Assembly (NCBI GenBank): GCA_900545025.1 | Contig: UQXH01000010.1 | Span: 1 to 64,000 of the forward strand | Direction: 5' to 3' | Source of the DNA: an uncultured Phascolarctobacterium sp. | GTDB taxonomy: Bacteria > Bacillota > Negativicutes > Acidaminococcales > Acidaminococcaceae | Length of the DNA: 64,000 nt | Shown: positions 1 through 7,500 of the stretch, piece after piece | Layout: each line of letters starts with the position of its first letter | Numbering within the stretch: the first letter of the stretch is position 1 | Made by a program: the position numbers and the translations under genes | Notes under the pieces: generated by a model | What the model was told of the DNA's origin: nothing | The model's input: the letters and a program-made list of their open reading frames with translations, nothing else | The model's database searches: none

Positions 1-36
1 TTAATCTTAAATTCGTCTGAGTATTTAGTCATGAAA

Positions 37-75
37 AAACTGCACCTCCAAAAGTTCAACTTTTGGGGTGCAGTT
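37..75 (-). terminator. Rho-independent terminator after the radA-side transcript
   Basis: A 9-bp outer stem (38-46 with 67-75) and a 7-bp inner stem (48-54 with 60-66) close a 5-nt loop with one bulged base. Read on the minus strand it is followed by a run of T. It lies just downstream of the small membrane-protein gene and probably ends the ctsR-clpC-radA transcript. Confidence 0.8.
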
Positions 76-94
76 CAATTTCTCAGGGTTCTTT

Positions 95-271
95 TTATTT
101 ATGCGGTTGTTCACTGGCTATAAAGTCTAATATATTGATAATGCTTTCGTGAGCAGCAGAAGCACCTGCCCAATTTTCATCAGGCTGCTGCAGTAATAAT
201 AATCCCATAAACAAAACAGTCAAAAACGCTATTTCTAATATCTTATATCTCTTTACTACTTCCATCTGCAT
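95..271 (-). CDS. Small single-pass membrane protein (58 aa), unknown function
   Basis: This short reading frame starts at an ATG at 271, preceded on the minus strand by a GAGGT ribosome binding site, and ends at TAA (95-97) just before a terminator. The product begins with a short basic segment (MQMEVVKRYK). One hydrophobic helix follows (about residues 12-28, rich in Leu, Ile, Val and Phe), then an acidic, His-containing tail ending EQPHK. It follows radA by 75 bp with no terminator between, so it may share the heat-shock transcript. I do not recognise the family. The ribosome binding site, start, stop and terminator support a real gene. Confidence 0.6.
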   Translation of the reverse strand: MQMEVVKRYKILEIAFLTVLFMGLLLLQQPDENWAGASAAHESIINILDFIASEQPHK

Positions 272-346
272 CTACCTCGCTGTTAATTTTATATTCATTA
301 TAAAATAAGAAGCTGAAATACAAATGAAATGAATGTAAAATGTTTT

Positions 347-1705
347 TTAAATAAAAATGTACTGTAAGGCTTCGTCCAGTGATTTTACCTGTATTATTTC
401 GGCAGGCAATTTGTCAATGCTCAGCTTACCGGCAGGCACGATAAATCTTGTAAAACCAAGATTGATACCGTCGGCAATACGGCGTTCCGGCGCACTTACG
501 CGTCTGATCTCGCCTGTTAAGCCAACTTCACCAAAAACCAAGGTATCCTTCCTGACCGGTTTATTGCGATAGCTTGACACCAAAGCCGCTGCCACAGCAA
601 GGTCTGCCGCAGGCTCTGTGACCTTCATGCCGCCGACAATATTTACGTAAGCATCGTAGATACCAAAATCAAGTCTCAGACGCTTCTCTAAGATAGCCAG
701 CAGCATATTAACACGGTTATAATCAAAACCTACTGCCGTACGCCGCGGCATACCATAAGGAGTCTTAGAAACCAGCGCCTGTACTTCCAGCATCAGCGGC
801 CTGTTGCCTTCCATGCAGACGCCGATAATGCTTCCAGAAGCTTCACCGTTGCGGTCCTCGAGGAAAAGTCCTGCCGGATTGGCAACTTCCTGCAATCCTC
901 CTTCTTCCATGGAAAAAATACCGCTTTCACTGGTACTGCCAAAACGGTTTTTTAACGCCCGCAGTACGCGGAAAGAGTAAGACCTGTCGCCCTCGAACTG
1001 CAGTACCACGTCCACCATATGCTCTAAAAGACGCGGTCCGGCAATATTGCCGTCCTTAGTGACATGGCCGATGAGCATAACGGCGATGCCCGTAGTCTTG
1101 GCAAACTGCAGCAGTTTAGCCGTGCACTCCCGTACCTGCCCTACACTGCCGGCAGCCGTCGGCAGTTCAGGATTGTACATAGTCTGGATGGAGTCGATAA
1201 TCAAGATAGCCGGCTCTGCCTCCTTTGCCTGCAGCAGCACAGCGTCTAAATCAGTTGCCGTCATAATCAGCAACGCGTCCTTACTGCCGCCTAATCGCGC
1301 AGCGCGCATAGCCGTCTGCTCTTCTGATTCCTCACCGCTCACATAAAGCACCTTGAGGCCCTGCCTGCTGAAACGCAGACCGGCATCAAGCAGGATAGTA
1401 GATTTGCCAATACCCGGCGTACCGCCAAGCAATACCAAACTTCCCGGAACCAAGCCTCCGCCCAAAACACGGTCAAACTCCCGGATGCCGGTAGCCATAC
1501 GCCGGACGCTGCTGCCGGCTATACTGGAAATAGGCCGAGGCTTAACCTTGCCCGCATTTTCCGGCAGATAACTTTTAATCTTCGTCGTTGTCGCCGCTTC
1601 TTCGGCAAAGGTATCCCAGCCGCCGCATTCCGGGCAGCGTCCCAGCCATTTCGCCGTAGTATAGCCGCAGCTTTGGCAGACAAAATGAGATTTACTTTTG
1701 ACCAT
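347..1705 (-). CDS. radA: DNA repair protein RadA
   Basis: RadA is a RecA-like ATPase acting in recombinational repair, where it drives branch migration. The 452-aa protein is full length. It has an N-terminal C4 zinc finger (Cys10, 13, 24, 27), a Walker A motif GGTPGIGKST (94-103), the RadA signature KNRFG (252-256) and a C-terminal Lon-protease-like domain (about 350-452). The start at 1705 has a GGAGAA ribosome binding site and overlaps the end of clpC by 14 bp, so translation is probably coupled. Gene order ctsR-clpC-radA is the standard Firmicute stress operon, here without separate mcsA and mcsB. Confidence 0.97.
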   Translation of the reverse strand: MVKSKSHFVCQSCGYTTAKWLGRCPECGGWDTFAEEAATTTKIKSYLPENAGKVKPRPISSIAGSSVRRMATGIREFDRVLGGGLVPGSLVLLGGTPGIGKSTILLDAGLRFSRQGLKVLYVSGEESEEQTAMRAARLGGSKDALLIMTATDLDAVLLQAKEAEPAILIIDSIQTMYNPELPTAAGSVGQVRECTAKLLQFAKTTGIAVMLIGHVTKDGNIAGPRLLEHMVDVVLQFEGDRSYSFRVLRALKNRFGSTSESGIFSMEEGGLQEVANPAGLFLEDRNGEASGSIIGVCMEGNRPLMLEVQALVSKTPYGMPRRTAVGFDYNRVNMLLAILEKRLRLDFGIYDAYVNIVGGMKVTEPAADLAVAAALVSSYRNKPVRKDTLVFGEVGLTGEIRRVSAPERRIADGINLGFTRFIVPAGKLSIDKLPAEIIQVKSLDEALQYIFI

Positions 1706-4403
1706 GATGTTCTCCTTGCCCAGCAGCTACCGGCTCAGTTGTATTATCCAGCGGCATTTCCAGCAAAAAATGTCCGGCTTCTACCGCTTTATGAAAAACA
1801 AGGGTCTTTGCGTCAGCCGCCGCTTCGGCGATAATGCTGTCACCGGAACTGAACTTACCGCCCAGATACAAATCGCTGATCGGATCTTCCAGTAATTTAC
1901 GCAATGCCCTGCGCAGGGGCCGCGCACCGTATTTCAAGTCTGTTCCCTCACGCAGCAAAAGCTCTCTGGCGGAAGGCGCCAGCTCAATGCTGAGTCCGTT
2001 AGGACGCATACGTTCGTTTAATTCGGCAACCAGATTATCGGCAATGGTTGCCAGCTCTTTATTGCCCAGCGGGTCAAACACGAGCACCTCATCTACGCGG
2101 TTTAAAAATTCCGGTCGGAAAATGTTCTTTATTTCTGCCAGTACCTGTTCCTTACGCCCTTTCAGCTCCACAGAGCTGTCAGCAGCAAAGCCGAGCGGAC
2201 TGGTCATATTCAGCTTACGCGCCCCGGCATTACTGGTCATGATGATGACTGCGTTTCTGAAATCAACTGTACGACCCTGGCCATCTGTTAAACGCCCATC
2301 CTCCATAATCTGCAGCAGCAGATTGAACACATCGGGATGAGCCTTCTCGATTTCGTCCAGCAGGATGACGCAATAAGGTTTGCGCTTTACAGCATCGGTC
2401 AGCTGTCCGCCCTCATCATAGCCAACATACCCTGGGGGCGCGCCAATCAAACGAGCGGTCGTATGCTTTTCCATATACTCGCTCATATCAAAACGCAGCA
2501 TGGCACGTTCATCACCAAAAAGCTGCTGCGCCAAAGCTTTAGCCAGCTCTGTTTTGCCAACACCCGTAGGCCCCAGGAACAGGAAGGAGCCTACCGGACG
2601 GTTTTTATCCTTAAAGCCTGCCCGGGCGCGGCGCACCGCACGACTCACGGCACTTACCGCTTCATGCTGGCCAATAACGCGCTTGTGCAGTGCTTCTTCC
2701 AGATGCAGCAGCCTGCTGCCTTCACCCTCGGTAATCTTCTGCAGCGGAATGCCAGTCCACGAAGAAACCACTTCCGCTATATCATCAGCAGTTACGGCAA
2801 AATCTTTCGCCGCCTCTGCCAAAGCCCTGGTAAGCTGCTCCTGCAGTTCTTCTTCCTTATCACGCAGCCGCGCCGCATCTTCATACTCCTGTTTTTCTAC
2901 CGCTTCTTCCTTTTCCAGACGGGTATATTCTAAATCTTCCTGCAGCTGACGCGCCGGCAGAGATTTTTTATACAGCTGGATACGCAGACGCGCACAGGCC
3001 TCATCCATTAAGTCTATCGCCTTATCAGGCAGGTTGCGGTCGGTAATGTAACGGTCTGATAAATCAACCGCAGCCTTAACAGCTGCATCCTCGATACGCA
3101 GACCGTGGAATTTTTCATAGCGGCGGCGCAGTCCGAGCAGCATTCTTTCACTGTCAGCTGCCGAAGGCACTTCCACCAGCACAGGTTGGAAGCGTCTTTC
3201 CAAAGCTGCATCCTTTTCAATATGCTTCCTGTATTCGGTGATGGTAGTCGCACCGATTACCTGCAGCTCGCCGCGGGCTAAAGCCGGTTTTACCAGATTA
3301 GCCGCATCAATGCTGCCTTCCGCACTGCCGGCGCCGATAAGAGTATGCAGTTCGTCAATAAAAAGAATGATACGGCTGTCGTCACGAATCAACTCTAAAA
3401 TCTCTTTCAGACGTTCTTCAAATTCACCACGATATTTGGCGCCAGCTACCAGCATACCGATTTCCAGCGAGAAAATAATCTTCTGCTGTAAAAATTCCGG
3501 CACTTCGCCTTTAACAATCTTCTGCGCCAGCGCTTCGGCAATAGCAGTCTTGCCTACGCCGGCTTCACCGATAATAACAGGATTATTCTTGGTGCGGCGG
3601 CAAAGAATCTGGATAACGCGTTCCACTTCTTTTTCACGGCCGATAACCGGGTCGCTCTTGCCTAAACGTGCCGCTTCGTTAAGATTACGGCCGAATTCAC
3701 CTAAGATTTCCAATATATCTGCCGGTCTGTCTTCTGCTTTGACACCGCCAGCGCCTTTACCCCCGGGCACAGCCTTATTATGCTCGTCAAAAGCACGAAT
3801 TACTTCGCTGACCTTCTCATAGGTAACGTCAAATTTATGCAGTACTTTGCAGGCAATGCCGTCCCCGGCTTCTAAGAGTCCTAAAAGCAGCTGCTGACTG
3901 CCGACAAACTCCTGTCCCGACGCTTTAGCCGCGTCCCCTGCCTTGGCCAGCGCCATCTTAGCCCGCTGACTGTATTGGGGCACGCCTTCTTTTCTGGCCC
4001 CCCTGTCCAACCAGCCTTCCAGTTCTTGCTGCATTTCTGCGATATTAATATCAAAGCCTGTCAGGATACGTTTTGCCAGACAGCTTTCTACATTGAGGAT
4101 ACCCCAGAGGATATGCTCCGTACCGATATGCTCACAGCCCATATCTAAGGCTTTTCCGGCAGCCAGCTCTAAAATCTTGGCTGCCCGCAGAGAAAAACCG
4201 TCTTTGGTTTCAGCTTTTTTAGGCTTAAACAGCCCTTCTAAAAAATTCTTGGCAGCCTCCGGCGTCAATGGCATCTCGCCGACACCGAAAGGCATAAATT
4301 CTTTGGCGCAGTCAGCGCACAGCCATTTATCTACCTGCTTACTGCCAATCAGACACACCACGTGCATAATGGCCTGTTTTTTATGGCAATTTTCACATAA
4401 CAT
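1692..4403 (-). CDS. clpC: ClpC AAA+ unfoldase with fused N-terminal McsA-like zinc finger
   Basis: ClpC is a Hsp100 unfoldase that feeds substrates to ClpP. The 903-aa protein begins with two CxxC pairs (Cys3/6 and Cys29/32) that resemble the first zinc finger of McsA. A Clp_N repeat domain follows (about 70-205). The first AAA module has Walker A GEAGVGKT (279-286), a UVR-type coiled motif lies at about 488-523, and the second AAA module has Walker A GPTGVGKT (611-618). An LGF tripeptide at 737-739 fits the ClpP-docking loop. In Bacillus the finger is a separate McsA protein working with the arginine kinase McsB. Here no mcsB lies in the operon, and ctsR ends 4 bp upstream. The fusion is read from sequence; its role in sensing or adaptor binding is inferred. 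Confidence 0.95.
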   Translation of the reverse strand: MLCENCHKKQAIMHVVCLIGSKQVDKWLCADCAKEFMPFGVGEMPLTPEAAKNFLEGLFKPKKAETKDGFSLRAAKILELAAGKALDMGCEHIGTEHILWGILNVESCLAKRILTGFDINIAEMQQELEGWLDRGARKEGVPQYSQRAKMALAKAGDAAKASGQEFVGSQQLLLGLLEAGDGIACKVLHKFDVTYEKVSEVIRAFDEHNKAVPGGKGAGGVKAEDRPADILEILGEFGRNLNEAARLGKSDPVIGREKEVERVIQILCRRTKNNPVIIGEAGVGKTAIAEALAQKIVKGEVPEFLQQKIIFSLEIGMLVAGAKYRGEFEERLKEILELIRDDSRIILFIDELHTLIGAGSAEGSIDAANLVKPALARGELQVIGATTITEYRKHIEKDAALERRFQPVLVEVPSAADSERMLLGLRRRYEKFHGLRIEDAAVKAAVDLSDRYITDRNLPDKAIDLMDEACARLRIQLYKKSLPARQLQEDLEYTRLEKEEAVEKQEYEDAARLRDKEEELQEQLTRALAEAAKDFAVTADDIAEVVSSWTGIPLQKITEGEGSRLLHLEEALHKRVIGQHEAVSAVSRAVRRARAGFKDKNRPVGSFLFLGPTGVGKTELAKALAQQLFGDERAMLRFDMSEYMEKHTTARLIGAPPGYVGYDEGGQLTDAVKRKPYCVILLDEIEKAHPDVFNLLLQIMEDGRLTDGQGRTVDFRNAVIIMTSNAGARKLNMTSPLGFAADSSVELKGRKEQVLAEIKNIFRPEFLNRVDEVLVFDPLGNKELATIADNLVAELNERMRPNGLSIELAPSARELLLREGTDLKYGARPLRRALRKLLEDPISDLYLGGKFSSGDSIIAEAAADAKTLVFHKAVEAGHFLLEMPLDNTTEPVAAGQGEHHGQK

Positions 4404-4407
4404 AATC

Positions 4408-4824
4408 TCACCCCTGTCCGCTGCCGTTCAGACGCGCTATCGCCTGCTGCAGCACTTGCTTCTTTTTCTGTTCACTGGCGTCAATAATTTCCAGCATATA
4501 TTCCAGTAATCTGCGTTCTCTTGGAGTTATCAGCCGCTGAGCTGCCAGATGCTGCACTAACTCAGTCGCCGCCAGTTCTCTTTTTGTTTTTTCCTGCTGG
4601 GGCATTACACGCACGATACGCACAAAGCCGCCGCTGCCCCGCCTTGACTCCACCATGTAACCGCGCTCAGGTGTAAAACGCGTGCTCAGCACATAGCTTA
4701 TCTGCGAGGGAGCGCAGGAAAGACGCTCCGCCAGTTCGTTACGCTGCACCAACAGACTGTCTTCGCTGTCCTGCAGCAGCTCTCTGATAATAAATTCTTC
4801 TATTGCATCAGCAAGATTCTTCAT
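4408..4824 (-). CDS. ctsR: CtsR, transcriptional repressor of class III heat-shock genes
   Basis: CtsR represses clp genes at normal temperature. The 138-aa product has the N-terminal winged-helix region, including LAERLSCAPSQISYVLSTRF and the glycine-rich wing RRGSGGFVRI (about residues 62-71) that senses heat in characterised CtsR proteins. The family is usually about 150 aa, so this one is slightly short at the C-terminus. It is the first gene of ctsR-clpC-radA. Its promoter carries GTCAAA-like repeats between -35 and -10, consistent with autoregulation, though their spacing differs from the Bacillus operator. With no mcsB next door, how CtsR is inactivated is not evident. Confidence 0.95.
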   Translation of the reverse strand: MKNLADAIEEFIIRELLQDSEDSLLVQRNELAERLSCAPSQISYVLSTRFTPERGYMVESRRGSGGFVRIVRVMPQQEKTKRELAATELVQHLAAQRLITPRERRLLEYMLEIIDASEQKKKQVLQQAIARLNGSGQG

Positions 4825-4895
4825 AATATTACCACCTTAAATCTACAGCCTGCTTACAGGCAGGCTTATTTTCTTTAGCAGTTATTCGTATCATT

Positions 4896-4924
4896 ATTAT
4901 ATTTGACTTTTCGACTTTTTACAA
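4896..4924 (-). promoter_or_regulatory. ctsR operon promoter with heptad repeats in the spacer
   Basis: On the minus strand, TTGTAA (4919-4924) and TATAAT (4896-4901) are separated by 17 bp. The spacer (4903-4917) holds two GTC-A-rich half sites 8 bp apart, one reading GTCAAA and one GTCGAA. This position suits repression by CtsR. Confidence 0.7.
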
Positions 4925-4990
4925 GTGAAATAAATATGAAAACGCTTCTTCCTTTAAACAAAAATTCACAGAAAATTTGCAGTGCAGCAG

Positions 4991-5016
4991 ACTTTTTGAC
5001 TTTTTGACATTTGACA
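4991..5016 (+). promoter_or_regulatory. Tandem TTTGAC repeats, candidate CtsR operator at lemA
   Basis: Four GAC half sites are spaced 8, 8 and 7 bp apart. Read on the minus strand they are GTCAAA repeats. The last overlaps the lemA -35 box. The known CtsR operator uses two heptads with a 3-bp gap (10-bp period), so these match in sequence but not in spacing. The same 8-bp period occurs at the ctsR promoter. Confidence 0.5.
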
Positions 5017-5039
5017 CTCCTGCTTACTTTTCGTACAAT
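5011..5039 (+). promoter_or_regulatory. lemA promoter
   Basis: TTGACA (5011-5016) and TACAAT (5034-5039) are separated by 17 bp, a near-consensus vegetative promoter. The lemA start codon lies about 40 bp downstream. Confidence 0.8.
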
Positions 5040-5083
5040 AAGGATAAGTTCATATTATTATTACTTATGGAGGATTTTTGAAC

Positions 5084-5638
5084 ATGAACAAAACTTTAAT
5101 GATTATTATTGCCCTCGTGGTAATCATCGGCGGCATGTTTATCAGCAGTTACAACGGCCTGGTCAGCCTGAACGAAAAAGTCAACAGCAACTGGGCTCAG
5201 GTAGACAACCAGCTGCAGCGCCGTAACGACCTTATTCCCAACCTGGTAAGCACCGTAAAAGGTTTTGCCAGCCACGAAACAGAGGTCTTTACTGCAGTAG
5301 CTGACGCCAGGGCCAAACTGGGCGGTGCGAAGACCGTCGCCGAAGCCAGTGCAGCCAACGGTGAGCTGAATACTGCCCTATCCCGCCTGCTGATGGTAGC
5401 AGAAAACTACCCCGAGCTGAAATCCAGCGCCAACTTCATCCAGCTGCAGGACGAGCTGGCAGGTACAGAAAACCGCATTGCTGTAGCCCGTATGGATTAC
5501 AACAATACCGTGCAGGCTTACAACGCTAAAATCAAGAGTATCCCCACCGTTTTTTATGCCGGTATGTTTGGCTTTACTGCTAAAGATTTCTTTAAGGCAG
5601 ACGAAAACGCGCAGAAAGTACCGCAGGTAAAATTCTGA
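5084..5638 (+). CDS. lemA: LemA family protein
   Basis: LemA proteins are membrane-anchored helical-bundle proteins of uncertain function. They are often paired with TPM-domain or HtpX-type partners, consistent with an envelope stress role. The ATG at 5084 is preceded by GGAGGA (5069-5074) with a 9-nt spacer; an upstream in-frame TTG at 5078 is too close to that site. The 184-aa product has one N-terminal membrane helix (TLMIIIALVVIIGGMFI), then the typical LemA motif VDNQLQRRNDLIPNLV and the domain through to the C-terminus. It is followed 64 bp later by a TPM-domain gene, the usual arrangement. Promoter repeats suggest co-control with ctsR. Confidence 0.93.
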   Translation: MNKTLMIIIALVVIIGGMFISSYNGLVSLNEKVNSNWAQVDNQLQRRNDLIPNLVSTVKGFASHETEVFTAVADARAKLGGAKTVAEASAANGELNTALSRLLMVAENYPELKSSANFIQLQDELAGTENRIAVARMDYNNTVQAYNAKIKSIPTVFYAGMFGFTAKDFFKADENAQKVPQVKF

Positions 5639-5702
5639 CAGCCTGCTGCAAACTACCGTTTAAACGCAGCAACAGCAAATAAACTTTGACGGAGCATATT
5701 TT

Positions 5703-6476
5703 ATGAAACGCTGGCTAATTTATTTCATCCTATTACTGCAGTGCTTCTTTGCCGCCTGTGCTGCCGCAGCGCCGCAGATACCGCCCCGGCCGACGGCGGC
5801 GGAAGGAATCTATGTGCAGGACTATGCCAAGGTGCTTTCGGCAGACGACAGGCGCAGACTGCTGAACATAGGTCAGGAGCTTGACAGCAAGACAACAGCC
5901 CAGCTGGCAGTCGTAACCGTAAATACCCTGGACGGCCAGTCCATAGAAGATTACGCCCTTTCTATCCTGCGCCAATGGGGTATCGGCAGCAAAGAAAAAA
6001 ATAATGGTGCTTTAATCGTTGTCGCTGTGCAGGACCGCCGCTCTCGCATCGAGGTCGGCTATGGTCTGGAAGGACTGCTGACAGACGGCCTTACCGGCCG
6101 TATCCAGGATCAGGCGATGCTGCCATATTTCCGCAAAGGCAATTATGCTGCCGGTATCGTCAACGGCTATGCTGTCACAGCAGCCCTTATCGCCAAGGAG
6201 GCAGGCGTGCAGCTGGCAGCACTCAATTCCGAGCAAAACACTGTTTCCCGACAGACCAGCAATGAAGCCCAGGAATATCCCTCCTGGCTGAAGCTGCTCT
6301 TGGGGGCAGGTATCGTACTGCTGCTGATTATTGATAATCTCTTTCTTGGCGGCGTTATTACGCAGATGCTGCTTTTAATGTTCCTGCGCGGCCGCGGCGG
6401 AGGCGGCTTTGGCGGCGGGCGCGGCGGTTTCGGAGGGGGCAGCGGTGGCGGCGGCGGGTCGTCCCGCAGCTGGTAA
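5703..6476 (+). CDS. TPM-domain (YgcG-type) membrane protein with Gly-rich tail
   Basis: The 257-aa protein starts with a signal sequence (residues 1-23) ending near CAAAAP, possibly a lipoprotein or a simple signal peptide. The TPM domain follows (about 35-165), with motifs VYVQDYAKVLSADDRR-like, AQLAVVTVNTLDGQSIEDYA and GYGLEGLLTDG. One or two membrane helices lie at about 200-230. The tail is a run of Gly, Ser and Arg ending SSRSW, as in the YgcG/Psb32-like family. TPM domains have been linked to acid phosphatase activity and protein turnover in plastids; bacterial roles are unclear. Pairing with lemA suggests a shared envelope function. Confidence 0.9.
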   Translation: MKRWLIYFILLLQCFFAACAAAAPQIPPRPTAAEGIYVQDYAKVLSADDRRRLLNIGQELDSKTTAQLAVVTVNTLDGQSIEDYALSILRQWGIGSKEKNNGALIVVAVQDRRSRIEVGYGLEGLLTDGLTGRIQDQAMLPYFRKGNYAAGIVNGYAVTAALIAKEAGVQLAALNSEQNTVSRQTSNEAQEYPSWLKLLLGAGIVLLLIIDNLFLGGVITQMLLLMFLRGRGGGGFGGGRGGFGGGSGGGGGSSRSW

Positions 6477-6482
6477 CAGCTG

Positions 6483-6506
6483 CAAAGCCTGCTGCGCCAG
6501 GCTTTG
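6483..6506 (+). terminator. Possible weak terminator after lemA-TPM
   Basis: A perfect 9-bp stem (6483-6491 with 6498-6506) closes a 6-nt loop. It is followed by an AT-rich stretch without a clean T run. It may be a weak terminator or a transcript-stabilising hairpin, allowing some read-through into the next gene. Confidence 0.45.
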
Positions 6507-6545
6507 ATATATTTGTTTATTTACCTACAGAAAGGAATGAAATGT

Positions 6546-6881
6546 ATGAGCGCTACTATCGAAGATTTACAGTTAGAAATTGCCGCTATGAAAAAAGAAA
6601 TCGCAGAAATCCGTACGGAGCTCAATTTCTACAAGCTGGATAGGAATATACAGCGGGCTAATGAGCAGCATGATTATTATTTCTACACTGATAAACAGAT
6701 TGCTATCTGTCCCTGCTGCTGGGAAAAAGACCATAAAATCACGCCGGTATCCGACCATGACGATAACGGCTATTTCACCTGTGAGCGTTGCGGGTATCAG
6801 GGTGTTTATGATCACGACAAGCTCGACATCATCGACGATATGCAGACTACGATTTTCAAAAAACTTTTCGACGACAAATAA
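6546..6881 (+). CDS. Zinc-ribbon protein with N-terminal coiled coil, unknown function
   Basis: I place the start at ATG 6546, with AAAGGA about 9 nt upstream; in-frame codons further upstream lack a usable ribosome site. The 111-aa product has an N-terminal helical, coiled-coil-like stretch (IEDLQLEIAAMKKEIAEIRTEL). It then has a Cys-rich ribbon formed by CPCC and CERCGYQG pairs about 30 residues apart, which probably binds zinc. The tail is acidic with an amphipathic end (FKKLFDDK). No specific family is recognised. It lies downstream of lemA and the TPM gene, behind a weak hairpin, and ends at a strong terminator. Confidence 0.75.
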   Translation: MSATIEDLQLEIAAMKKEIAEIRTELNFYKLDRNIQRANEQHDYYFYTDKQIAICPCCWEKDHKITPVSDHDDNGYFTCERCGYQGVYDHDKLDIIDDMQTTIFKKLFDDK

Positions 6882-6893
6882 CTGCATAAGCAG

Positions 6894-6926
6894 AAAAGGC
6901 TCAGTCCGTCTGGACTGAGCCTTTTT
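6894..6926. terminator. Bidirectional terminator between zinc-ribbon gene and nrdG
   Basis: A 14-bp perfect stem (6894-6907 with 6912-6925) closes a GTCT loop and has T runs on both strands. It separates convergent genes. Confidence 0.9.
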
Positions 6927-6944
6927 ACTTTATCATATTTAATT

Positions 6945-7487
6945 TCAGTCAGGCAGTAGACCTTCCTTATCATCCCACAGCACAACAGTATCACTGCTCA
7001 GGGAATCGGCTACACGGATAACCCGCTGGTTTTCACTGCCGCGAAAACGCAGATTAGGATTTTTCTTTTCCAGGACAAATTCGCCGTCCACCAGCACATC
7101 AATCAGCGTAAGCATTTCATGGGTAACTTCCCATGGACCAAGGTTACCGGTCAGCATATCCTTTTCAAAATCATAACCGCTGTAGCACCAGATGGTCTTA
7201 TCAGGATAAGCGGCCTTCACCCGGCGCAGGAAGGGCAGCAACGCCTCCTGGTTCTGCGGCTCGAAAGGCTCGCCGCCCAAAAGCGACAACCCTTTAATAT
7301 ATGCTGGCTTCATCGCTTCTATGACCCGGTCTTCAACTTCGGGAGTAAAGTCATCACCGTAGTTAAAGTTCCATGTCTCTGGATTAAAGCAGCCCTTGCA
7401 ATGGTGAGTACAGCCGCTGACAAACAATGATACCCGGATGCCGGGGCCGTTGGCAACATCTATTTCCTTGATAGTTGCATACTTCAT
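6945..7487 (-). CDS. nrdG: Anaerobic ribonucleotide reductase activating protein NrdG
   Basis: NrdG is the radical-SAM activase that installs the glycyl radical on NrdD. The 180-aa protein carries the CX3CX2C cluster motif at Cys26, Cys30 and Cys33 (GCTHHCKGCF), followed by an SLLGGEPFEPQN segment that binds S-adenosylmethionine. It follows nrdD by 13 bp in the same operon. It works under anoxic conditions and needs reduced flavodoxin or ferredoxin. A strong terminator lies 18 bp past its end. Confidence 0.97.
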   Translation of the reverse strand: MKYATIKEIDVANGPGIRVSLFVSGCTHHCKGCFNPETWNFNYGDDFTPEVEDRVIEAMKPAYIKGLSLLGGEPFEPQNQEALLPFLRRVKAAYPDKTIWCYSGYDFEKDMLTGNLGPWEVTHEMLTLIDVLVDGEFVLEKKNPNLRFRGSENQRVIRVADSLSSDTVVLWDDKEGLLPD

Positions 7488-7500
7488 GTCGGCTCACCTC

